NCBI GenBank assembly: GCA_030428695.1
Contig: JAUIEM010000220.1
Location: 1 to 16,473 of the forward strand
From: a bacterium
Lineage (GTDB): Bacteria; Planctomycetota; J058; JAJDCP01
Direction: 5' to 3'
Length of the DNA stretch: 16,473 bases
Position 1 is the stretch's first letter. Every line of letters begins with the position of its first letter. A model generated the notes under the pieces. It was not told the DNA's origin. It saw nothing but the letters and a program-made list of their open reading frames with translations, and did not search any database. This document shows positions 1 through 9,393 of the stretch, piece by piece. The translations under genes were made by a program, and so were the position numbers.

Positions 1-2
1 CG

Positions 3-938
3 GGACCCGACGGCGCCCTGACGGTCGGCGCGGGACGGCGGCTCCTCACCCTCGAGGGCTTCGCGCCGGTGACGGTGCTCGACGGCTACAGCGGGCCGGT
101 GCCGATCTTCGACGCCCACGGCCGCCGGGTGCTGTGCGCCGCGCGGGCGACCCTCGACGGCGACCCGCGCGCGGTCGCCTTCCAGACCCTCGACTTCGCG
201 GACGCGAGCGGCCTCGCCCGCGGCCTCTCCGCCCGCCCGGGCCAGGCGGTGACCCTCGAGGTGCGGCCGGAGGTCTCGCCGCAGCTCTACGCGATCGCGG
301 TCGACCAGGCCGAGCGCAGCCTCGGCATCGGCTTCGCGACCGCGGTCCCCGACGAGACCACCCGGCTGCGCGTCGCCCTCGCCCCGCCCGAGGCCGAGCT
401 GAGCGGGACGACCGCGCTGCCCGAGGCGGCGACACGGCTGCAGGTCGAGCTGCTGGTCGCCATCGACGGCATCGCGGTCCCCTACGCCCTCGCCTGGTTC
501 GACGCCGCGCCGCCCCGCACCGCCTGGACTCTGCGCTACGCCGACCCGCAGCTCGGACCCCTGCGGCTGCGTCTGACCGCCCTCGACGAGATCGACCGCC
601 CGCTGTCGAGCGTCGAGCTCGCGGCCGGCGAAGACCCGCCCGAGACGCTGCCCCGCCCGCTGCGGCTATCGGTCACCGCCCTCGGCCCGCCCCTCGACGA
701 GCCCCTGCGCTTCGCCTGGTCGGGGCCGGAGGACGCCCCCGGACGCCTGGTCGTGCGCTTCCGCGGCAGCTGGGATGTGTGGACGGTCGTGCTCCCGGGC
801 GCCCGCGAGGCGCTCTTGCCGCCGCCCTCCGACGAGCGGCTGCGCAAGCGGCTGGGCGAGGAGAAGCTGCAGACCGAGGTCGCGCTGATCACCCGGGACG
901 GGGACCGCATCCGCCGGTCGTACTTCCACGCAGATTGA
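3..938 (+). CDS. Unrecognised beta-rich protein, 3' portion (5' end outside window)
   Basis: I do not recognise this protein. The reading frame is open from the left edge (base 3) to the TGA at 936-938, giving 311 visible residues. An in-frame GTG at 69 could be read as a start, but the 22 codons before it have the same composition and no ribosome binding site precedes it, so the gene most likely begins outside the window. The sequence has no cysteine-rich, catalytic or membrane motif that I can name. It alternates short hydrophobic strands with Pro/Gly/Asp turns (for example RLVVRFRGSWDVWTVVLPG near the C-terminus), which suggests Ig-like or other beta-sandwich domains, perhaps of an exported or surface protein. 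It ends RRSYFHAD. The stop lies 24 bp from the stop of the convergent kinase gene. Coding status is well supported by strong GC3 bias; the function is unknown. Confidence 0.75.
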   Translation, partial: GPDGALTVGAGRRLLTLEGFAPVTVLDGYSGPVPIFDAHGRRVLCAARATLDGDPRAVAFQTLDFADASGLARGLSARPGQAVTLEVRPEVSPQLYAIAVDQAERSLGIGFATAVPDETTRLRVALAPPEAELSGTTALPEAATRLQVELLVAIDGIAVPYALAWFDAAPPRTAWTLRYADPQLGPLRLRLTALDEIDRPLSSVELAAGEDPPETLPRPLRLSVTALGPPLDEPLRFAWSGPEDAPGRLVVRFRGSWDVWTVVLPGAREALLPPPSDERLRKRLGEEKLQTEVALITRDGDRIRRSYFHAD

Positions 939-962
939 GCCCAGAGGGCGTGGCTGCCGCCG

Positions 963-2441
963 CTACCACCAGCCCAGGCCGTGGCCGAGGCCGGCGAGCG
1001 CCGCGACCAGGGCGAGCCCGAGCAGCGCGAGGCTGAGCCGCGTCGGGCGCAGGCGCCGCGGCGGTCCGACGCGGCTCGCGTCGCAGTCGAGCGGGGTGAC
1101 GGGCGGCCCTTCGGGGCAGCGGTCGAGCATCCCGCGCTCGCCGAGCTGGCGCTGCAGCCGGCGCAGGTCCGCCGCGAGCTCGGCCGGGGCCGCGTAGCGG
1201 TCGGTCTTGCGCTTGGCGAGCAGCCGCGCGAGGAGCTCGTCGAAGCGCGCCGGCACCGAGCGCCGGGTCGCCCGGATCAGCGGCGGCGCGACCCAGTTGT
1301 GCAGGTACAGCAGGCCGGCGACGTCGTCGGCCTCGAAGGGCCGCGCCCCGGCGAGCAGCTCGTACAGGATCACGCCGAGCGAGTACAGGTCCGCCCGGCA
1401 GTCGACCAGCCGCCCGTCCGCCTGCTCGGGGGCCATGTACTCCGGGGTGCCGATCAGGACGCCGGTGCCGGTCAGCTGGGTCGCCTCGGGGTCGGTGCGC
1501 TTGGCGACGCCGAAGTCGAGGATCTTGATCGGCCCGTCGTCGCACAGCACGATGTTGCCGGGCTTGACGTCGCGGTGCACCAGCCCGCGCTTCCAGGCCG
1601 CCCCGAGCCCCTCGGCGACCGCGATGCCGACCGCCAGGGTGGTGCGGAACGGCACCGGGCCGCGCCGCATGCGGGCCGCGAGGGTCTCGCCCGCGAGGAA
1701 CTCCATCGCGATGAACGGGCGGCCGCCGTCCTCCTCGCAGCCGACATCGTAGATCTTGACGATGTTCGGATGGTCGATCCCCGCCGCCAGCCGCGCCTCG
1801 CCGAAGAAGCGCGCGCCGACCCGGCCGTCGGGGTCGAAGCCCCGGTGCAGCACCTTCAGGGCGACCTTCCGACCCAGGGAGCGCTGGGTCGCGAGGTAGA
1901 CCATCCCCATCCCGCCGCGCCCCAGGGGCCTCTCGACGACGAAGTCGCCGACCGCGCGCGCGGGCCCGAGCACCGGACCGGCGCGTTCCCAGGAGTCCTC
2001 CTCGACGCGCCTGTCGAACTGGACGGCGACGCGGCGCAGGCGGGCGAGGAAGACCTGGTCGGCGAGCGGGCGACGCAGGTATTCCTTCGCGCCCAGGGCC
2101 AGGCAGCGCGCCTCCTCCGTGTCGCTCCCGGCGCCGATGAAGAGGAACGCGATCGGAGCCTCCGGCGCGAGCGCGAGCAGCTCCGGACCGTCGAGCGCGC
2201 CGGTCAGGTCGCACACGACCAGACCGCAGGTCCCCTTGCGGACGGCCTCCCGGGCCGCCTCGGCATTCGCGGCGACGACGACCGTGAAGCCGGAGCGCTC
2301 GAGCAGGGCCCGGGTGTACGTGCGGAACAGGGCGTCGCCGCCAGCGAGCAGCACGCCGCCCGCCCGACCGGCGTCGCGGTCGGCGGTCTCGCTGATCGGC
2401 TCGAACTCCGAGCCCCCTGGAGAAGGCCGCAGCCGGGCCAT
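963..2441 (-). CDS. Receiver-domain Ser/Thr protein kinase, tail-anchored
   Basis: This 492-aa Hanks-type Ser/Thr kinase phosphorylates proteins from the cytoplasmic face of the membrane. The start ATG at 2441 was chosen because GGAGGG sits just upstream with 3-4 nt spacing; longer in-frame starts (such as 2531) lack a ribosome binding site. Residues 27-138 resemble a response-regulator receiver: D78 (VVCDLTGALDG) fits the phospho-acceptor, but the acidic pair after strand 1 reads GGD and the conserved Lys is Arg (YLRRP, 121-125), so it looks degenerate. The kinase domain (about 166-430) is complete: glycine loop GRGGMGMVY (174-182), K196 in VALK, E215, HRD 289-291 followed by VKPGN, DFG 309-311 and APEQ 337-340. 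One hydrophobic segment (about 469-490) ends the protein at GWW, so there is no extracellular sensor. It diverges from the hybrid histidine kinase gene. The kinase call is firm; receiver degeneracy is read from motifs only. Confidence 0.95.
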   Translation of the reverse strand: MARLRPSPGGSEFEPISETADRDAGRAGGVLLAGGDALFRTYTRALLERSGFTVVVAANAEAAREAVRKGTCGLVVCDLTGALDGPELLALAPEAPIAFLFIGAGSDTEEARCLALGAKEYLRRPLADQVFLARLRRVAVQFDRRVEEDSWERAGPVLGPARAVGDFVVERPLGRGGMGMVYLATQRSLGRKVALKVLHRGFDPDGRVGARFFGEARLAAGIDHPNIVKIYDVGCEEDGGRPFIAMEFLAGETLAARMRRGPVPFRTTLAVGIAVAEGLGAAWKRGLVHRDVKPGNIVLCDDGPIKILDFGVAKRTDPEATQLTGTGVLIGTPEYMAPEQADGRLVDCRADLYSLGVILYELLAGARPFEADDVAGLLYLHNWVAPPLIRATRRSVPARFDELLARLLAKRKTDRYAAPAELAADLRRLQRQLGERGMLDRCPEGPPVTPLDCDASRVGPPRRLRPTRLSLALLGLALVAALAGLGHGLGWW

Positions 2442-2540
2442 CTTCCCTCCACCGTCGCGCGCTCTCGAGGTCCTGCCTGGCGCCCGGTTCCGGAGTCCGG
2501 CTTCGAGACCGCGCCCCGTCCTGTTCCCCATCTGCACGAG

Positions 2541-2569
2541 ATTGTTGTGATCGCGCGCTGTTTCTGCAA
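2541..2569 (-). promoter_or_regulatory. Candidate sigma70-like promoter for the receiver-kinase gene
   Basis: Read on the minus strand, TTGCAG (complement of 2564-2569), a 17-nt spacer and AACAAT (complement of 2541-2546) form a plausible -35/-10 pair upstream of the kinase start at 2441. It lies in a locally AT-richer patch in an otherwise GC-rich region and overlaps the plus-strand candidate almost exactly. The -10 match is moderate, so this is a prediction by eye only. Confidence 0.35.
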
Positions 2570-2570
2570 T
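2542..2570 (+). promoter_or_regulatory. Candidate sigma70-like promoter for the hybrid histidine kinase gene
   Basis: TTGTTG (2542-2547), a 17-nt spacer and TGCAAT (2565-2570) resemble a sigma70 -35/-10 pair reading toward the gene at 2662, leaving a 5' leader of about 85 nt. An 8-bp palindrome TACCGGTA (2570-2577) sits at the end of the -10 and could be an operator. The candidate overlaps an equally spaced promoter on the other strand. Evidence is by inspection only. Confidence 0.35.
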
Positions 2571-2661
2571 ACCGGTACGGTCCCACGCCCTCCACGGATC
2601 CTCGCCGGCGCTGCCAGGAAGCGCCTCGGCGCGTCGAGCAGGGCGTGGCCGCGGAGACCGC

Positions 2662-6255
<3,594 letters not shown>

Positions 6256-6276
6256 GCGTCCTGGGGAAGCGCCGGA

Positions 6277-6286
6277 CGGAATTCCG
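6277..6286. other. 10-bp perfect palindrome CGGAATTCCG between kinase and sigma genes
   Basis: The 73-bp gap between the hybrid kinase and the sigma factor gene contains the palindrome CGGAATTCCG followed by AAAAA, enclosed by TGGGG (6262-6266) and CCCCA (6293-6297), which could also pair. It is the AT-richest spot of the gap. It could be a protein binding site or part of a weak hairpin. There is no T-run on the plus strand, so I do not call a terminator. Confidence 0.25.
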
Positions 6287-6328
6287 AAAAAGCCCCATCC
6301 AGCGGAGCCGGAACGACGTCTGGTAGGG

Positions 6329-6892
6329 ATGATGGAAGCGGCGACGTTGGACAGCTGGGTCGAAGCGGCGCACGACGGGGACCGGCAGGCGTTCGAGAAG
6401 ATCGTCACGCTGTTCCGGCCGCGCCTCGAGCGTTTCTGCGCCCGCATGGTCAGCGCGCAGCGCGCGCCGGACCTGACCCAGGACGTGTTCCTCAAGGCCT
6501 ACGCGCGGCTCGCCACCTACTCCGGCGAGCACAGCTTCGCGGCCTGGCTGTTCACGATCGCCCGCAACCGGTGCCGCGACGCCCTGCGCCGCGCCCACCG
6601 ACGGGAGCCGGCGAGCGCCGGCCTCGAGTCCGAGCTGGTCTGCCCGCGGCCGCCGCCGAGCGCGCGGATCGAGCGGGCCGGGGTGCGCGACCGGGTGCGC
6701 GACGCCCTCGACCAGCTGCCCGAGGAGCTGCGGGCGATCGTCGCCCTGCACCACATGGAAGGACGTCCCTTCCGCGAGGTCGCCGCGCTCCTCGGGATTC
6801 CGATCGGCACCGCCAAGACCCGCGCACGGCGCGCGCTGGAGAGACTGAGCAGGCTCTTGCGGGAGGATGCACCATGCAGTGTGAAACGGTGA
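6329..6892 (+). CDS. ECF-family RNA polymerase sigma factor
   Basis: A 187-aa sigma-70-family factor of the extracytoplasmic-function type directs RNA polymerase to a regulon that cannot be seen here. Region 2 spans about 21-88: the segment DLTQDVFLKAYARLATYSG followed by F-AAWLFTIARNRCRDALRR is the usual ECF core-binding and -10 recognition block. Region 4 spans about 124-178: LDQLPEELRAIVALHHMEG, then the helix-turn-helix FREVAALLGIPIGTAKTRARRA. There is no extra C-terminal domain, so the length is typical. Two ATGs in a row (6329, 6332) follow AGGG at 6325-6328; both are close to that weak ribosome binding site and the second fits slightly better, so the start may be one codon later. The 3' end overlaps the anti-sigma gene by 19 bp, showing translational coupling. 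The family is certain; the ECF subgroup is not assigned. Confidence 0.95.
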   Translation: MMEAATLDSWVEAAHDGDRQAFEKIVTLFRPRLERFCARMVSAQRAPDLTQDVFLKAYARLATYSGEHSFAAWLFTIARNRCRDALRRAHRREPASAGLESELVCPRPPPSARIERAGVRDRVRDALDQLPEELRAIVALHHMEGRPFREVAALLGIPIGTAKTRARRALERLSRLLREDAPCSVKR

Positions 6893-7575
6893 GAGATGAG
6901 CTCGCTTCGGGCTACCTGGCCTGGGAGGACGTCGAGTACCTCGCGGTCGCCCGCCACCTCGAAGGCTGCGCGGGCTGCCGCGAGCAGCGCGACGCCCTCG
7001 CGACGGTCGTCAGCCTGCTCGCAGAGGGCGACCCGGCCCGCGCGCTCGTGCTCCCCGCCCGGCCCCCGCGCGCCCGCTGGAGCCGCCGGCTGCTCGCGGT
7101 CGCGGCGGTGCTGTGCGCGGCGCTGGCCGGCTTCTGGCTCGGCCAGCGCCGCGCCGGACCGACGCCCGTCGAGGCGCCGCCCCGCATCGTCGAGGCGACG
7201 CCGGAGCCGGTCGCGGCGCAGCCGGTCAGCACCGGCCCGCAGACCCCCGTCGTGCGCCTCGACGCCGCCAACCTGCGGGCGCTGCGGGTGCGCGAGTTCG
7301 CCCTCCGCGCGCAGGTCGCTCTCGCGCTGCGCCTGGCGGAGGACGAGCAGCCCGACGACCTCGCCGGGCTGGTCAGCGAAGGCTGGGAGCTCGCCGCCGC
7401 CTGCGAGCAGGCCGGGGAGCGCCAGCTCGCGCAGCTGCTCGGCTACACCAGCGTCACGCTCGAGCAGCCGGAGCGGGAAAACCACGCGGCGGCGCTCGCC
7501 GAGCTGCGGCGCCTGCGGCTCGGCATCAGCTTCCGTGAACCTCCGCCGGAGACGGCGGGCGACGACATCCTGTGA
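6874..7575 (+). CDS. Membrane anti-sigma factor with zinc-binding HxxxCxxC motif
   Basis: This 233-aa protein is the probable anti-sigma factor for the ECF sigma gene that it overlaps. The ATG at 6874 follows GGGAGG with 7 nt spacing. The cytoplasmic N-terminus carries the zinc anti-sigma (ZAS-like) signature H28-x3-C32-x2-C35 (HLEGCAGC), with an additional Cys3. One transmembrane helix lies at about 72-90 (LLAVAAVLCAALAGFWLG), after a basic stretch (RARWSRR) consistent with N-in topology. Outside follows a Pro/Ala/Val-rich linker (about 95-127) and a roughly 90-residue helical region (130-218) unlike anything I recognise, longer than in minimal anti-sigma proteins. That outer region may sense the envelope signal. 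Release could occur by zinc-thiol chemistry, proteolysis or a conformational change; the sequence does not decide. The next gene starts 18 nt after the stop, in the same probable operon. Confidence 0.9.
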   Translation: MQCETVRDELASGYLAWEDVEYLAVARHLEGCAGCREQRDALATVVSLLAEGDPARALVLPARPPRARWSRRLLAVAAVLCAALAGFWLGQRRAGPTPVEAPPRIVEATPEPVAAQPVSTGPQTPVVRLDAANLRALRVREFALRAQVALALRLAEDEQPDDLAGLVSEGWELAAACEQAGERQLAQLLGYTSVTLEQPERENHAAALAELRRLRLGISFREPPPETAGDDIL

Positions 7576-7592
7576 GCCCGAGGAGTGTGACC

Positions 7593-9371
7593 ATGTCGAC
7601 CCGATTCCTGCTGTGCCTGTGCCTGGCGTTGCCCCTCGTCGCCCAGGACACCGAGGCGTTGATCGATCAGAGCCGGCTCCTGCTCGAGCAGCTCGAGCAG
7701 GAGCCGGACGATCCCGCCCTCCGCGCTCGGCTGCGCGCCCTGCTGGAAGAGCTCGCCACGGAGCGGCGGCGGGTGCGGGGAACCGTTGGCAGCGGTGGTG
7801 CCCTGCTCGACTGGCGGTCCTTCAGCACCGAAGAGGAGATCGAGTTGATGGTGCATCCGCCCCACGCGGCGGACTTCACGGTGCTGCTCGGCGAGTCGCC
7901 CACAGCGACACCCGTCAGCGAGCCTCCCCTGACGGCGGACCGGGTCCAGCTCGTCGGAGGCGACGCCCTGCACGGCGAGGTCATCGCCTTCTCGGCGAGC
8001 GGGGTCGAGCTCACGCACACGGCCCTTGGCGCGCTGGAGGTCGCGACGCCGGAGGTCGCGACGATCCGTTTCCGACCGCGCGCGGAGTCCGCCGCGAGCG
8101 CGCGCACCCAGGCGGTCGTGTTGCGCAGCGGAGAGCGCATCGCGGGCGCTCCGGGACCTTTCGCGCAGGGGCAGCTCGAGTGGTACGCCGGCTTCTCCGA
8201 CGAGCCGCTGCGCTTCCCGGCGGACGCCCTCGCCCGCATCGAGCTCGCCACCGTCCCGCCGGACGCGGGAGAGCGCGTCGTCTTCCTCAACGGCGACCGC
8301 TTCCGCGGCGAGTTGCGGGCGATCAGTCAGGGGCACGCCCGGATCGGCGCGCCCTTCGCCGAGGGCGAGCTCGAGGTTCCGCTGCCCGAGCTGGTCTCGG
8401 TCGGCTTCGCGGCGCCGTCCGTGCACAGCGCTCCCCCCTACCTCGAGCTGCGGGACGGCTCGCGCCTGTGCGGCCAGTGGCTCGAGCTGTCGGCAGAGCA
8501 GCTCGCCTGGCAGTCGCCGTGGGAGGGCGAGCTCGCGGTCTCGCTCGCGCAGGTCGACCGGGTCGTGCTGCACGAGGCGCCGGTCACCAGCACCATCACC
8601 TTCGTGCCGACCGGGGATGTGCATCGCACCGCGAGCACCCCGCGCTACGATCGACGCGTCGGCTACGACGTGCTGTACCTCGCCGACGGCGACCGGCTGT
8701 CCGGCACCATCGCGGGCAGCGGTGCCCGGTCGATCACGCTCGAGACGGCCTACGGCCGGCTGGCGATCGACCGCGGCGCGGTCGAGGCCCTGACCTTCGC
8801 CGCCGCCCCTCCGCCCCAGAACGCCTTCCTCGGCGTGCGCCTCGCGCCGGACAGCGCGCGGGTGCGGGTGCTCGAGGTCATCGTCGACGGGCCGGCGGAG
8901 CGGGCGGGCCTGCGCGGTGACGACGTGATCATCCGCTACGGGGAGAAGCCGGTCCACGACCGCGGGGCCCTGAGCACGATGCTGTCGGGATCCGCGCCCG
9001 GCGAGCGCATCGAGATCTTCGTCGAGCGGCGGGGCAACGTCCTGCAGGTGCCGGTCGTGCTCGGTGAGCGCCAGACCTCCTCCGGCCGGATCCTCGCGCC
9101 ACCCGCTCCGCCGGTTCCCGCGCCGGTCGCGCCCCCCGCGCCGGCGTTCGTCGAGCTGCGTCGGGTGCGCGGGCTCTACGACGGCCTCGCCGGCGAGCGG
9201 ATCGTGCTGATCCCCGGGGAGAACGTGCCGGCGAGCTCGCCCTACCGCGAGCTGTACCTGCTCTCCCCCCGCGCCCCGGCGGAGCTGGTCGAGCGGCTGC
9301 AGAGCTGGCCGCGCGAGAGCTTCGTCCAGCTCGAGCTCGACGGCGACGGCAAGGTGATCGACGTCGAGTAG
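7593..9371 (+). CDS. Exported protein with five tandem GD-repeat units and a PDZ domain
   Basis: A 592-aa exported protein of unknown exact function. The ATG at 7593 is preceded by GAGGAG with 7 nt spacing; a GTG at 7572 in the same frame overlaps the previous stop but would spoil the signal peptide. Residues 1-17 (FLLCLCLALPLVAQ) are a signal peptide, probably cleaved after LVA. Next comes a short charged helix (about 20-62). Five repeats of about 45 residues follow (starting near 117, 173, 227, 282 and 359), each with the pattern hydrophobic-L-x-x-G-D/E-x-x-x-G, then a strand pair ending in V-x-x-I/V-x-F/L; examples are VFLNGDRFRGE and LYLADGDRLSG. A PDZ domain spans about 410-493 (FLGVRL; GPAERAGLRGDDVIIRYGEK), without any protease domain. 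A Pro/Ala linker (503-518) and a C-terminal domain of about 70 residues complete it. It probably binds peptides or proteins in the periplasm, perhaps tied to the anti-sigma factor upstream. Confidence 0.85.
   Translation: MSTRFLLCLCLALPLVAQDTEALIDQSRLLLEQLEQEPDDPALRARLRALLEELATERRRVRGTVGSGGALLDWRSFSTEEEIELMVHPPHAADFTVLLGESPTATPVSEPPLTADRVQLVGGDALHGEVIAFSASGVELTHTALGALEVATPEVATIRFRPRAESAASARTQAVVLRSGERIAGAPGPFAQGQLEWYAGFSDEPLRFPADALARIELATVPPDAGERVVFLNGDRFRGELRAISQGHARIGAPFAEGELEVPLPELVSVGFAAPSVHSAPPYLELRDGSRLCGQWLELSAEQLAWQSPWEGELAVSLAQVDRVVLHEAPVTSTITFVPTGDVHRTASTPRYDRRVGYDVLYLADGDRLSGTIAGSGARSITLETAYGRLAIDRGAVEALTFAAAPPPQNAFLGVRLAPDSARVRVLEVIVDGPAERAGLRGDDVIIRYGEKPVHDRGALSTMLSGSAPGERIEIFVERRGNVLQVPVVLGERQTSSGRILAPPAPPVPAPVAPPAPAFVELRRVRGLYDGLAGERIVLIPGENVPASSPYRELYLLSPRAPAELVERLQSWPRESFVQLELDGDGKVIDVE
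7673..7707. repeat. Perfect 16-bp inverted repeat with 3-nt loop inside the PDZ gene
   Basis: The left arm CCGGCTCCTGCTCGAG (7673-7688) is followed by CAG and then the exact reverse complement CTCGAGCAGGAGCCGG (7692-7707). It starts 80 nt after the start codon and encodes the LLLEQLEQE segment. In RNA it would be a very stable stem of 16 pairs. It might be a regulatory stem, a binding site for a dimeric protein or a chance effect of favoured CTC, CTG, GAG and CAG codons. Confidence 0.9.
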
Positions 9372-9393
9372 GCGCGGCTAGGCGGAGGGCGGG

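Noticed and set aside
69..71. GTG at 69 as the start of the first gene
   Set aside because: The frame is open and equally coding-like to the left edge, and no ribosome binding site precedes the GTG.
939..962. Bidirectional terminator between the convergent genes
   Set aside because: The 24-bp gap contains no convincing stem followed by a T-run in either direction.
2529..2531. Upstream ATG (2531, minus strand) as start of the receiver-kinase
   Set aside because: No ribosome binding site; the added 30 residues are Arg/Gly-rich without conservation signs, and the ATG at 2441 has GGAGGG.
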